Below are positions 34,438 to 46,532 of a stretch of DNA of 64,000 bases, one piece after another (the stretch's first letter is position 1; the number at the start of each line of letters is the position of its first letter). The translations under genes were made by a program, and so were the position numbers. Source of the stretch: Datura wrightii (Eukaryota; Streptophyta; Magnoliopsida; Solanales; Solanaceae). The stretch lies in NCBI GenBank assembly GCA_035772735.1, contig JASDFA010000002.1:40630501-40694500 (forward strand). The letters are read 5' to 3'. The notes under the pieces were generated by a model that was not told the origin of the DNA, made no database searches, and saw only the letters and a program-made list of their open reading frames with translations.

Positions 34438-35377
34438 TGTTTTATGTTTTATTTTCATTAGAGAGGTGATTAGGAGTAATTAGAAGTGATTAGCAATCAA
34501 GTTAGAGAGATTTAGACATGAGAATTGGGTTGTTCAACTTGTGATCAACCTTTTCTTGGTTTTCTTTTGATCTTCATATTGTTCTTGAGGATTTTGCCGA
34601 TTAATACAAAGAAGTTTTTTCCTCATCCACAATTGTAAATATTGATTTGTGCATTTAATTATGAATGCAAATCACAATCTTGCAACTATGAGAGGCTAAA
34701 ACCTCCATAGCTAGGGTTGTGGGAACTATAGTGGAATAACAAGCTAGGGTTACATAAAAGTGATTCAAAACCAATGCAAAACACTTGTATTGTATTCTCT
34801 TCATGCGTAAATGTTTCTTAACGGTGTACAACGTTAGGACATGCCCGAATTCGTTACTTGCTTGAGCCTAGAGAGGTAGAGATTAGGAAAAGAGAATTAC
34901 AACAAAGCCTTGATCTTGATGATCATTGTATTAACTTGTGTTGTGGTCGCAGGATAGTTAAATTTGAGAAATAGTGATAACGTAATTTTCAATCGCTCAT
35001 AAGACCTGACCCGGTGATTGAGTATAGTCATTCAATAGGATGAACTAATCGTTTAAATGAACCAAAGTTATCAGTTCTACAAGTAAGCATTGGTGATGAT
35101 CACGTATGTACACCTGAAGCAATTATGAACCCATGGGGAACACAAAACCCTAGTTATCTTTCATTTTTGATTTCAACTAAAGTTTTAACTGTGTTTTTAA
35201 TTATTGTTTTCTTTAGAAACCCCAATTTGGTGTAATTACCTAACAAGTTCACTTACCGGCTTAGTCTAGCTTTTCCATATTCCCTGTGGGTGCGACCCCA
35301 ACCTCTAGTTGGGTTCTTTATTGACAATGTCTGCTTCATACTTTGGTAGGAGGTATGGTTTGAGTGTTATCAAAAAG

Positions 35378-35395
35378 TGGAGCCATTACGGGGGA
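35378..35395 (+). other. Primer-binding site of B2 (degenerate Asp-tRNA type)
   Basis: TGGAGCCATTACGGGGGA lies five bases after the LTR end. It matches the intact Asp-type site of family A at 14 of 18 positions. The differences may be decay, or a different tRNA. Confidence 0.55.
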
Positions 35396-35501
35396 ATACA
35401 GCTAAGACTAGACTATTTGCTTGTATTTGACTTTTTTGGTAGTTATTTCCTTAATTATGTTTTCTTTTTGTTTTTGATACCCACAGGCTATTTTCCAGTG
35501 A

Positions 35502-37310
35502 ATGCCAAGCACTCGGAGTAGTGGAGATCCCCTAATTCCGTTGAACCCAGAAATTGAACGAATACTGCACAGGATAGAGAACCATGAACAAAGACATGCC
35601 CACATAGCTGAAGAAGCTAGGTAAGCTGAGCTAGCTCGGCAAGCTGCACTTCAGGATGTGGAAAATGTCAAAGAAGAGGTAGTTAATGCTGGTCGACGTA
35701 GGAGGGGCAACAGAGGTTATAGACTTGCCCCTTAGTTCTTCGATGATGAGGACCCAAACATTGTTGAAGTTGGGTCAACTGGAGAAATTGTGCCACCACC
35801 ACTGCCCGCTGGAGCCAAATTTGATATCACGAGCACCATGATTCAATTGTTTAAATATGAAAGGGGTGTTCAGTGGTCACGCAGGGGATGATGCCAACTT
35901 GCACTTGATGAACTTCGTAGGAATATGCAAGGCGTACGGTTGTCCAGAGTTATCCAAGATGCCATTCGGCTCAAACTTTTCCCCTTCTCTCTATCAGGGG
36001 ATGCCACTTTATGGTTATCGGAGTTTCCCAACGATTCCATAAATAACTAGAGGGAACTCAAGCAGGCCTTCTTGGAGAGATTCTTTCCCCCCTCCAGAAT
36101 GCTGCAACTAAAGGATGAGATCTACAATTTCTGATAACTCACGACAGAGGAACTTCATGAAACCTGGTTGAGGTTCAAAAAGAAGTTGAGAAAGTGCCCA
36201 AACCATAAAATCCCAGATGATAGTTTGTTGGAAATTTTTTACAGGTCATTAAATAATAGCACAAAAGTTATGGCGGACACTGTGGCAGGAGGAGCATTTA
36301 GCACAAAAGTTGTGGCGGACACTGTGTCAGGAGGAGCATTGATGAGTCACACCTGGGAGCAAGCTCCTACAATCCTTGACAGGGTGACTAAGACAAATAG
36401 GGCATGGCATACCAGGGAGGCTGATGCAGCGGTCGGTACATATGTTGTTGGTTTGACTATAGACCAACGTAGAAAGAAAGAAGAATACGACCAAGAGTTG
36501 GCTCACATGCGCACATCATTGGATTTGCTTACAAAGCACATCATGGGAGAAGGCGCCAAAAAGGTAAATGCAGTGGGGACACAAGGAATGGAGTCGGGAG
36601 CTGATCACTCTGACTCCGAGGAAGAGGCAAATTTCCTAGATAGCCAAGTGGTGGGTTTCTGAGCCAACGCCCAAGCGTCTGGACAAGAAAATTGGCGCCA
36701 AGGTTTTGAAACTCAAGGTCGAAACCAATACAGAGACAACCACAACCGAAACGGGTACAGAGATAGGAGTCGCGGTCGTGAGCGCGATGGAGAATGGAGA
36801 AGAAATGATGGCTACCGCAATGACTGGGATGGAGTTTATGTGCCTCCCAATGCAAGAGGGGGGGAGGCTGGGCAATTAAAGTTAGATAGCATGATGGTCG
36901 AGATGCTGAAGAAGGTGAGGTCCACTGATGAGCAATTGAAAGAGATCCGTGGTGACATATCATGTATGGGTCAGAGAGTGGAATCCAATGCAACCGCCAT
37001 CAAGAAAATTGAGTAGCAGCTTGGGCAACTGTCAGCATCATTGAACCCTATACAAAAGGGTACACTTCCTAGCAATACCGTCCAGAACCCGAATAATGAT
37101 GGCCACTACATGGAGGTGATGACTAGGAGTGGTAAGACCATAGTTGACCCCCTCTTTTCTAGTTGTAGTTGAACGGAAGAAAGAGAGTATCACTGAGGAA
37201 AGTGATAAGAGTGCTGAGATGGAGAGTTTCGAGTTACCAGAGGCCCCGATAGAGGAGAAAAAACCTGACATTGATCAAGGAGCAACTCAAGTGCACAAAG
37301 CTATCCCATG
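35502..37310 (+). pseudogene. Family-B Gag, broken
   Basis: Begins at ATG 35502 (MPSTRSSGDPLIPLNPEIER), followed by a stop at about 35621 and several frameshifts. Capsid-type segments include LFPFSLSG-like sequence (about 35985), FFPPSRML (about 36086) and NRAWHTREA (about 36400). The C-terminal part is Arg/Asn/Gly/Asp-rich (about 36700-36860) instead of carrying a CCHC zinc knuckle, then a coiled-coil-like stretch (about 36880-37015). A 42-bp segment is tandemly duplicated at 36258-36341. The MEVMTRSGKTI block near 37110 matches the Gag-protease junction of family A (TRSGLQLK). Confidence 0.72.
36258..36341 (+). repeat. 42-bp tandem duplication in B2 gag
   Basis: Units 36258-36299 and 36300-36341 differ at only a few positions and encode STKVMADTVAGGAF and STKVVADTVSGGAL in frame. 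Confidence 0.85.
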
Positions 37311-37451
37311 ACCACCACCACCGTTCCCTCAAAGAATGAAGAAAAAGGCGGAAAATGGTAAGTTCCAGAAATTCTTTTCGATGCTTAAGCAACTATATGT
37401 GAACATACCATTGGTAGAGGCATCAAAACAAATACCGGATATGCTAAGTTT

Positions 37452-37952
37452 ATGAAGGACTTGGTGATGAAGAAGAGGTCCATAAGCTATGAGCCGGTAG
37501 ACAATGTACATCACTGTAGTGTCATAGTTACACGGGTCCTGGCTCAAAAGAAGGAAGATCCAGGTGCTTTCACTATACCATGCACCATTGGCAATGTCGA
37601 GTTCGCAAGGGCACTTTGTGATCTGGGAGCAAGCATCAACCTGATGCCCTTGGAGGTATTCAAGAAATTAGGCTTAGGAGCCCCCACACCGACCACTATG
37701 CGGCTACTGATGGCCGACAGAACTGTGAAAAAGCCAGTGGGGATCCTGTTCAATGTACTGGTTAAGCGGGACAAATTCATATTCCTAGCAGACTTCGTGA
37801 TTTTGGATTGCGAGGTTGATTATAAGGCCCGCGTCATTCTACGGCGACCATTCCTTGCGACTGGGAGGGCCTTAGTAGATGTGGAGGCTGGCCAGCTGAA
37901 TTTTAGACTAAACAAAAAAGAGGTCACTTTCAACATTTTCCGGACAATGTAG
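37452..37952 (+). CDS. Family-B retropepsin-like protease (B2)
   Basis: An open stretch of about 166 codons up to a TAG at 37950-37952. It carries the active-site motif CDLGASINLMP (about 37617-37649) and the later motif ILRRPFLATG (about 37837-37866). The usual ILGRPFL is changed to ILRRPFL here, probably damaging. Upstream the frame is broken where it joins gag. No polymerase follows; the duplicated hairpin block starts within about 85 bases. Confidence 0.78.
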   Translation: MKDLVMKKRSISYEPVDNVHHCSVIVTRVLAQKKEDPGAFTIPCTIGNVEFARALCDLGASINLMPLEVFKKLGLGAPTPTTMRLLMADRTVKKPVGILFNVLVKRDKFIFLADFVILDCEVDYKARVILRRPFLATGRALVDVEAGQLNFRLNKKEVTFNIFRTM

Positions 37953-38035
37953 CAACCCAGGTAATACAGTGTAATCTCAGCACTAGAGGATGAATATGAG
38001 TCACTTGACGAATTCTTAGTAGTTGAGGGACTTTC

Positions 38036-38170
38036 TTCGTGCTGTGACGTTAAATCAGGCGCTTCTTAGGGGGCAGCCCAAGTGGTGGCTTGGTGAATCT
38101 GAGTAACCGCGCCACCTGCGTCGTGCCGCGACGTTAAATCAAGTGTTTCTTGGGAGGCAACCCATGTTAT
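38036..38170 (+). other. Duplicated two-hairpin RNA element (B2)
   Basis: Copy 1 (about 38036-38083) is decayed. Copy 2 has hairpin 1 CGTCG-TGCCG-CGACG (about 38119-38133), the TTAAATCAAG linker and hairpin 2 CTTGGG-AGGCAA-CCCATG (about 38149-38166, one mismatch). Compared with B1, hairpin 1 keeps pairing although the paired bases differ (T-A in B1, C-G here). Confidence 0.6.
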
Positions 38171-38721
38171 TGAACTAATGTGTGCTCAGTGTGCAGGGAA
38201 AACAAAAAAAATAAGAGACAGAAAAACTGCTAAAAAAGCAGTTGCTACAGCTCTCAGTACGATTGTGACAGCATCCTACGAGTCGTAGCAGAAGGCGTGG
38301 TGAGGTTCAGAGATGTAATTCTAAAGCAACGAACTAGGAGTCATCATATGAACCATACCCACCTTGTACAAGTCATATGATGTACTCGTAGGTTCCCAAT
38401 TAAGTTTTCAAAATTTTGACTTACGGGTCCAAGGGATGAGTCATACGTCCTTCCTACGACTCGTGGTACGAGTCTTTACGGGTCAAAATTTTAAAAATTA
38501 CCCGACTCAACCAAGGTTTTCACATCTGCCCTTTTCCTATTTTAAACCAAAGACCTCACACGACCCTTCTTCCCACACAAACATAAACAAAACTATGAAC
38601 CCTACCTACGAATCCCTCACACCCATAATTCAAGAGCAAGGAATCTTTAAGCAATTTTTTGCTCAAATTAAGTGCGTCTCAACCCACATTTGTGATTACC
38701 AGTCGAAGAAAGAAGCAACAA
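38171..38721 (+). promoter_or_regulatory. Putative internal promoter and leader of ORF2 (B2)
   Basis: Holds a palindromic motif block (about 38250-38475), then an A/C-rich leader-like stretch ending at the splice donor at 38722. It parallels 625-1389 of B1. A short frame here (about 38364-38729) has no recognisable product. Confidence 0.35.
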
Positions 38722-39490
38722 GTAAGTAATGTATTGATTATCGAAAATTTTAACTTGCTTGAAGTTATCATTGTCAAAACCCCTGTGAGTAGTGGCCTTT
38801 GCTCGAAAAATCTCAAAAATACAATGATCAGGGATGTTATAGAACCATGAAGGACTGGGAAAGAATTATACTTTTGTTGGGATAAACTTGTGAATTGAAG
38901 TTTTTCAAATTTGAGTTATGGGTAGTGATTAAAAAGGGGAGGGATGAATAGTGGTTAATTGGTTGAATGATATGCCTAGACCTGGGGAAATATGAGTACC
39001 TAAATTGTGAAAAAAAATCCCTACAAACTGAGCAAAATTGAATAAGTCAAGAAAGTGGTATGAAACACAATACGGTTAATAGTTTGTCCTACGAGTCGTA
39101 CTGAGCATTCATACCCAAGACCTGAACAGGGCTAATCCAGATGAGGTAGAAGATTCCTTCCTACGACTCGTGGAATTGACCTACAGGTCGTACCTCGAGT
39201 CATGGTAAAATATAGAGAAAATGATAGGGGGTTAGGCTTCAAAAATGTAGTGTTGGGGCTTCAAAAATGGTAGTGTTAGGGCTTCATCAGATGACTCAAG
39301 GTACGGGTCGTACCTTCATGGTACAAGTCGTACTTGTGAGCCGTAACATGCATACAAAGTTTCTGAGCCTTCATACAAGTCATACCTTCAAGGTACGACC
39401 CGTACTGTCGACCCGTGTTAAGAATCTAAAATTGTTCTTTTCTAGTTCTTTTTTTCTAAAAAACGGAACTTCTAACTTTCTTCTCTACAG
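38722..39490 (+). other. Predicted intron upstream of ORF2 (B2)
   Basis: Donor ACAA|GTAAGTAA and acceptor TTCTCTACAG|, five bases before the ORF2 ATG at 39496. Palindromic motifs fill its second half (about 39080-39415). Length 769 bp against 801 in B1 and 702 in A1. Confidence 0.55.
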
Positions 39491-39495
39491 GTGCA

Positions 39496-41597
39496 ATGAC
39501 AATGAAGCAAAAAGCATCCAAAGCAACATCCTGGAGAACTTTAATTGATGAAACATCGGATTCTGAGGCTGGGCAAGCAGGCAACTCCCCTAGTGGTTCG
39601 GTTGAGGATTACCAGGTAGATACTTCAGACACTGACGGAACTAGAACCACTAGGGCAAAAACAAGAGCACAAGCTGAAGCAGCTACTGCCACATAGCCCA
39701 AGTTCCCCAGTCTGAGGAAGGAGATAGAGGAGGTAATAAGGAGTTGGGAAATACTCGAACAGTAAAGAAGGGTCTGAGGAGACCCAGTCAGGTGAGGCAA
39801 GTGGCAGCGATGAATCAGAGGATGAGGATCCAAATGCTGCACAAGTACAGACCCCATCCAGAGAGAACCGCACAGTCTGGTGGAGAGTGTTGGGAGCTAG
39901 AGAAATCTATGAGCAAGGCATTTCTCTCACCGCCAAAACAAGCCAAGGCGGAGCATCCAGGAAGAACCGCGGATCCTCACAAAATCACTGAATAAAGTTG
40001 AGGAGATGAAGCAAATATTCAGCTTCTATGGTTTCGAGTGGATGGCCAAGACTCCAGCTCAGTATACAACATAATGGTCCGGGAGTTCTACACCAACTAT
40101 TTGGCCACAATGGAGCAAAAGGCAAAGGAGGAGAAGAAAATAAAAGACCAGCCCCGACTAGAGAGTGTGATGGTCTGAGGATGAGAGGTAGATATATCAG
40201 AGCATACCATCTCTCGGGTTCTGTATGGACCACAGTTCGTGCCTACACGGATGATGCCTGAGTATGACTACAGGGTGGAGGCAATGAAGTAGATTAGGAA
40301 TTTGGGCTTGCAGGAAAGGCAAAGGCAGCTACAATGTTTGGTAGGTGTGATTGCTGAAAATAAGGACGAAGTTAAATGGGTAACTGGTGGAAAGAAGGTG
40401 ACAAAGAAATCACTCAACTTCATAGCAAAAGCCTGTTGGACACTAGTACGCCACCGGTTAGCACCCACGGTCAATGAAAATACATTGAGCTCTGATAGAG
40501 AAGCTTTGGTGGCATGCCTCATGTCCAACTATCCGATTAACATCCCGAGGATCATCACAGAGGAGATACGAGATCGGGCGGTGGGAGTGAGCACTACCAT
40601 CCTATTCCCGAGCCTTGTATCCAGGCTATGCACAGAGGTAGGGCTGCCAATATGACGGGGTGATGAGCGGTTGATAGGAGGCTAGAGGATTGCAGACATC
40701 TGCCTTATCCGAGATGAGATGAACCTAGTAAGTCGAGCCAGAATACCCACCGCAATTCCATCAGTTCAGCCAGCAGGGGACGCACAGGTTAATTTCCCCA
40801 CCTTATAAGAGCAGAGTGAGACACCGGCTACAGATGCTAGTCATTCAGAGTCAACTCCTAGCACTTCAGCTGCACCACAGCCTAGCCTATAAAATCAGAC
40901 TCCAGCAGGGAATATTTTGGTGCCTCATGAATTCCTCCAGAAACTGTCTAAATGGTTGACCATGGATGAACAAAAAATTCAATCTATGATGGAAAATGTA
41001 AAGCCATGGGTCAAAGCAGAGATTGATACAGCATCTAAGGCTCTACATGCTCGCTTGGATGGATTTGAGAGCCGATTTAATGTGTGGATGGCGAAGTAGA
41101 TCGACACTAGCAGTCTCCATGAGGAGTTGAGGGCTCTTCAGAGCCAAGTACCCGAGTTGTCATCATGACAACTGGCAGTCATAGCAGCCCCCGATGAGAA
41201 GATTGACTTGGCAGCTTATTGGGAGCCGATGGTAGCTGTTGGAGATAAGGGAAAGAAAATAGCTTCTGAGGATGTTGGAGAAGAGAGTTTGAGAAAGATG
41301 AGAAAGAAGGAAAGGAAAGAACGCAAGCGGGCTAGAGCAGAGAGCCTGCAGATTCATGATGCACATATGTCAAAGCTGCAGGAGCAAGCTAGAGGACAAA
41401 GCAGCTCCACCATGACTCAGCCTGATCTTGCCAGTGGTCGTGACCCTTCAGGTAAGCTACTTTCAGCCCAGATCGACACTGAGGTTGTAGAAGCGGCCAA
41501 AACTACTAAGGGGGTAACCACTCCTCCTGTGGATACTTCATTGAGTGCGCCGGCCACCGATAGCGCCACGATTACAGCAGAGGTACCTCCTCCGTAG
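39496..41597 (+). pseudogene. Family-B ORF2 (B2), broken
   Basis: The ATG at 39496 opens MTMKQKASKATSWRTLIDET, with a Ser/Asp/Thr-rich N-terminus and a stop at about 39694. The conserved core includes VREFYTNYLATMEQKAKEE (about 40078-40135) and the longest open part, 40302-40655, with SLNFIAKACW and VGVSTTILFPSLVSRLC. Downstream are a coiled-coil-like segment (about 40917-41099) and a Lys/Arg-rich stretch RKMRKKERKERKRARAES (about 41291-41345) that looks like a nuclear localisation signal. It stops at 41595-41597. At least four stops or frameshifts. Homologous to B1 ORF2 throughout and to A1 ORF2 in the core. Function unknown. Confidence 0.65.
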
Positions 41598-43169
41598 GAC
41601 GACAGGAGCGCCTAGAGTGCACAGATATGTTCCCTTCCCTATTGTTCTTGTAGTTCATGCTTCGGGGACGAAGCTTAATTTTTAAAAAGGGGAGGGGGTG
41701 TACTTGTAATTTTTGGGATTTTTGATTCATTTGAGGGTTTTTTTGTCGTGTTTCTTTTCTCTTGGACATGCTATCTAGTAGAACCGACATGTGTAGGATT
41801 TTTTTATTTCTTATTTTGTGATTTTTGTTTAATTAGGAAATAACTCAGGAGTACTCAACCAATGAAAATGCACTAGTTTTGATTTTTGAAAAAAATTGAC
41901 CCTGCTTAAAAAATTTTGATGCATTAGCTATGTATTTGTAACTGCATGCATGATTTCTATGGATCTTTTGATGTCATCTAGTTTATTAGCATGAGGAGTC
42001 TTTTCAAGCCATGTGTAAACCAGACAGGTGAGGTGAATATAAGCATGTACCATGAGTGACTAAGGTGTAGTACTTAGTTCAGTATTGTGTTGAAGATCTA
42101 GAACTTGCCTGGTTGGTCTTTGCATAGGCTAAGGATAGGTTAGGATATGATCATAGGCCTTTTTTGTTAAGCTCACTTTTAGCCTAAATAACCCTACCAA
42201 AATCATATGATTTCCTTGATCCTAATTTTGAGCCTTTAATAGACCATTTTTCTTTGATTAACCGATTAACCGTACCCATTTGTTTATAATGAACCTATTT
42301 TGGCCCTGGTCCTTGCTTGGATATTGTGAACCTCAACTTAGGCATTTGACTAGAGTAGGGGTGCATAAATGATGGGTACGAGAAAAAGTGAGAGAAAAGA
42401 GAAAAGGTTAAAAGTGAGGTATGGTGAAAAAATAGAGATGAAAAAAATTTGAAAATATTGAAAAAGAAAATTCAAAAGAAAAAAAAATGTTGGAAAAAGT
42501 TGAAAATACACCACACACATACAAATGTACATAAAAGAAGTGAAAAGGGAAGAAAAGGAATGAAAAACATAAAGGGTGAAATAGGTGAATGGTGTAGCCA
42601 ATGTGTGTAGTTCCAAGGAAGGGATAGTCACTTATAAAATCTTTCATAGTTATCAAGTCCAGCCTTAAAGCCTACATTACAAGCCACAGGAAGTCCTATA
42701 ATGATCCTAAATCGACCATCTGATAAATCAAAGCAGAGAAAATAAGGGCAAGCCTATGGTATATGATACATAATACTTGAAACTTCTTTGTGAGAGTGAG
42801 CGCCTTGCTTTTTTAGTCCCATGCAATATTTGACACTATATATGTGAGTGGGGACTTCATTTATTGTGAGGGTACATGGATTATATTTACTTGTACCATT
42901 GGTCTATGTGAAAAACAATGGTGATGAATTGATTCCCTGTTGATAGCTAGATGACATGTCTTCATCCCTTTTTATCATATTTTGTGGTTGCTTGTGGTAC
43001 ATTAGCTGATGTTGGTTCATGAAAAAGGGTCAGAAAATTATTGAATGCGTAGTGCAAGTTTTGTTTAGTATTGACTGTAGTATCCCAGGTTTATTTTCTA
43101 GTTGAGCATCATGTTTAGTTTTTCTTTTTCTTTGCCTGAGGACATACAAAAGTCTTAAGTTGAGGGTGT
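41598..43169 (+). other. 3' non-coding region and polypurine tract of B2
   Basis: No coding frame. Shared blocks: CTAGAACTTGCCTGGTT at 42098-42114; an A/G-rich tract at about 42380-42590; CATTACAA plus AGTCCTA at about 42674-42697; GGGCAAGCCTATGGT at 42746-42760. It ends in TTAAGTTGAGGGTGT directly before the LTR, the polypurine-tract position. Confidence 0.65.
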
Positions 43170-44772
43170 TGATTTGCTGTGAGTTTACAGCACTTTCGAC
43201 TCTCAAAACAAAGAAAATAGCATGGACTTAGGTATATTTATATGGATATAAGGCACTTTTTCTTTGGTTACAGGATAAATAGGTGTTGGAGAAAAATGTG
43301 CAAACGATAGCCTAAAAGTGCAAAAAATAAGCTTAACTCGCAGTCCTCAGTACAAGTCGTAGAAAGGTGCTACGAGCCGTACTATCGGTCGTGAGAGGTT
43401 TCAGAAGGCTAAGGATGAAGAGGTGCATCCTACGACTCTCAGTACGAGTCTTACAAAGCTTATATGGGTCGTAGTGAAGGAGTCATGAAAAGATTTAGAA
43501 GATTTGCACAAGAGGCTGACTCTTGCTATGGATAGACAGTACGAGTCATGGCATCAAGGTACGAGTCCTACTAAAGCACTCGTGATGAACTCCAAAAAAA
43601 TTTCAAAGTCTCATAGTCAAGCCGCTGAAGCATAGTACGACTCATAGGAAACACGTACGAGTCATACCAAGGTCCAACACTTAGCCAAATTTTAGCCAAT
43701 CAATGACATACGGGAAGCAGGTACAGCCCATACCTACCTGCTACGGATCATAGGACAAGTCTTGATACAGGCGGCTTCAGTTATGGAAATTCACCCTGTT
43801 AGCCTAGGAAAAGGATTTTTATGTCTATATAAGTACGTTTTATGTTTATTTTCATTAGATAGGTGATTAGGAGTAATTAGAAGTGATTAGCAGTCAAGTT
43901 AGAGAGATTTAGACATGAGAATTGAGTTGTTCAACTTGTGATCAACCTTTTCTTGGTTTTCTTTTGATCTTCATATTGTTCTTGAGGATTTTGTTGATTA
44001 ATACAAAGAAGTTTTTCTCTCAGCCATAATTAGAAGTATTAATTTATGTATTTAATTATGAATGCAAATCACAATCTTGCAACTATAAGAGGCTAAAACC
44101 TCCATAGCTAGGGTTGTGTGAACCATGGTGGAATAACAAGCTAGGGTTACATAAAAGTGATTCAACACCACTGCAAAACATTTGTATTGTATTCTCTTCA
44201 TGCTTAAATGTTTCTTAACGGTGTACAAAGTTAGGACATGCTCGAATTCTTTATTTGCTTGAGCCTAGAGAGATAGAGATTAGGAAAAGAGAATTACAAC
44301 AAAGCCTTGATCTTGATGATCATTGTATTAACTTGAGTTGTGGTCGCAAGATAGTTAAATTTGGGACATAGTGATAACGATTAATTTTCAATCGCTCATA
44401 AGACCTGACCCTGTGATTGATTATAGTCATTCAATAGGGACGAACCAGTCGTTTGAATGAACCTAAGTTATTAGTTCTACAAGTAAGCATTGGTGGTGAT
44501 CGAGTATGTATACCCGAAGCAGTTATGAACCCATGGGGAACACAAAACCCTAGTTATCTTTTTTTCTTGATTTCAATTAAATTTTTAACTACGTTTTTAA
44601 TTATTTTTTTCTTTAGAACCCCTAATTTAGAGTAACTACCTAACAAGTTCACTTACCGGCTTAGTCTAGCTCTTCCATATTGCCTGTGGGTTCGACCCCA
44701 ACCTCTAGTTGGGTTCTTTAGTGACAACATCTTCTTCATACTTCGATAGGAGGTATAGTTTGAGTATTATCA
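43170..44772 (+). repeat. 3' LTR of B2
   Basis: Starts TGATTTGCTGTGAG and ends GAGTATTATCA; same length (1603 bp) as the 5' LTR. Palindromic array at about 43345-43760, TATA-like TATATAAG at 43826-43833. Confidence 0.93.
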
Positions 44773-46532
44773 CTTGGGACGTGAGGAAAGTATTCTTATC
44801 ATGTATCCCAGTCCACCAATCTATAAGGATGCCGGAGAATCTTGACGTGAATTCTAACAAGATTAGATAGTTCTCTTGCTCTACTAAGTATTTTGTTACC
44901 ATCCAAGTAAGGAAATCTTGGATCCTTTGAGGCCATTTCGAAACCTTGACATCATCGAGAGTGAAAGTATGGAATCCAGTTCCAACCAATTTTGGCGTTG
45001 GTTGTTCTGATCTTCTTTCCGTAATTGGGTCATCTGTTATCCCGTTTTGATCGTCATTGAATTTAGAAACTTTTGTTTCTCTTGTAGGTTCATGTATATC
45101 GGTGGATTGTCTTCCTCGGAGGTGTCTAGTAAGAGATTCTCACTTGACTCAGTCTCCACTTCTTAAGTTTCTTCTTCAGCAGGATTGCTATCTGTTGTCT
45201 CTTCGGTACTAGATCCTATGCTATCATCTTCTTCTAAGCCATAGAGGTCCGGAACAAGTTGAACTGAGATTATCACATTTTCTGGATCTGGCTCTTTGGA
45301 ACTTTATCCAACCTCTTTCCTTCGTTTGGCTAGCTTTTCTGCTGCAAGAGCATCTTTCTTTTCCCAGACCCATTTGGCAATGTCAAACTAGATTTCCTCT
45401 TTGGATTTTTGAGCATAGGATATGGGTTCATGTGGAATGAAAGGAGAGGTAGTACCTGGATGGGTCAATTTAGGTGGTGAGTATGTCTGTGACAACATAG
45501 GAAAAATGGAGGACTTTGGAGAGTGGATTTGGGTTCTTTGTGGCTCAAAAGGCCCATCTCTCAATTGTCTTATATGTTCTTTGATGCCAGCCATCTCTTT
45601 TGGTTGCTGTGAAAAGAAGTGGAAATGTGAAGTTCCTGGTGGACAAATCTCATACAGCATATTCTGCAGACGTAATTCCAAGGCTCGGATAAGGCCGGCA
45701 TGTTGATTGGATGTCTGTTCTACTTTCTTCTCAATGTTGTCCACCTTTCTCATCATCTTGTTCTGTGTATGTGCAATGTTCTTGAGGGAAGTTCCAATGT
45801 TGGCCAGCACTTTATTCTGGCAAATTGCATTTTCTGATTGCCAGTTGATGGCGGCCTCAATATAACTTGTTGGTGGCTTTTCTCCAATAAGAAACACAAC
45901 ATTTTTCTTTGGTATTTTTGGTGCATGTATTACACCATCTTTTTCAAAAGGTTTTTGTCAAGGGAGTTCTGGAGTATGACTGGAGCTGGATAGATTCATC
46001 ATAAAGATTTGAGGGTGGCGAGGCTTTTTGGCTGGAGTAGGTAGAGTTGGGCAATCTTGAGGTTTGTAGGAGACCAGGAATTCATACTTTCCTAGATGAC
46101 TCAGGGAACCAATAGATGGATCCTCGTCTTCGTACCATTTACGAAATTTCTTTTCTGAGCATCTCGCTTCTTCTTTCTAGGTTTGGCTCTTTTCCCATGT
46201 AGCTCATCATATTCAACTTCATCCTTTAGACATTCTTGGCAGTCACATTCGATATCCCAAGGGCAATTCCCGGTGAAGGTACATTTGAACCACCATATGT
46301 CACGACCTTCATGATTGAACTGTCTAATCCAATCATGTTCATTCATGACTGCTGGAAGGCTCCAATCGAATACATCCTCTTCATCTTCAAGCAAAGGTTT
46401 GGATGTAGGTTGGTACATCTGAAGAGAAAAGGATGTGATGTTGGGTTTTTTGAGATGAGAGTGGTCAAAGCTGACGGCTACAGTTTTATCCTGTTTTTTG
46501 ACAAAGATTGGTTGTAGATCAAAGAGGTTCAT
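44773..46532 (-). pseudogene. Pararetrovirus-like coat/Gag polyprotein region, proximal part
   Basis: On the minus strand an ATG at 46532 (MNLFDLQPIFVKKQ) opens a frame that overlaps the end of the movement-protein-like frame. It has a Cys-rich patch (CPWDIECDCQEC, about 46260-46225) and basic runs. A stop-broken stretch follows, then a coiled-coil-like part (MMRKVDNIEKKVEQTSNQ, about 45760-45705). After more stops comes WMVTKYLVEQENYLILLEF and FSGILIDWWTGIHDKN (about 44915-44800), typical of the coat or Gag region. The frame is cut by B2 at 44772 and continues at 33769. Several in-frame stops; long inactive. Confidence 0.5.

Larger units (their letters stand above)
33770..35372 (+). repeat. 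5' LTR of B2
   Basis: Starts TGATGTGAAGTGAG and ends GAGTGTTATCA. The palindromic array (variants of TACGAGTCGTACC) spans about 33935-34370. The TATA box is at 34430-34437. The rest is R/U5, including the shared CCCATGGGGAACAC signature at about 35131. Confidence 0.93.
33770..44772 (+). mobile_element. Complete family-B non-autonomous LTR retrotransposon (copy B2)
   Basis: Two 1603-bp LTRs (33770-35372 and 43170-44772) with TG...CA ends are flanked by a perfect 5-bp TSD, CTTGG (33765-33769 and 44773-44777). The internal order is degenerate Asp-type PBS, gag, protease, duplicated hairpin block, leader and intron, ORF2, non-coding tail and polypurine tract. I searched the internal 7.8 kb by eye for RT, RNase H and integrase motifs and found none. 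All genes carry stops or frameshifts. The LTRs differ by roughly a tenth by eye, so this insertion is much older than A1. It splits the pararetrovirus-like relic. Confidence 0.92.

Noticed and set aside
46236..46517. Plus-strand frame opposite the pararetrovirus-like relic.
   Set aside because: Antisense shadow of the minus-strand frame, no recognisable features.
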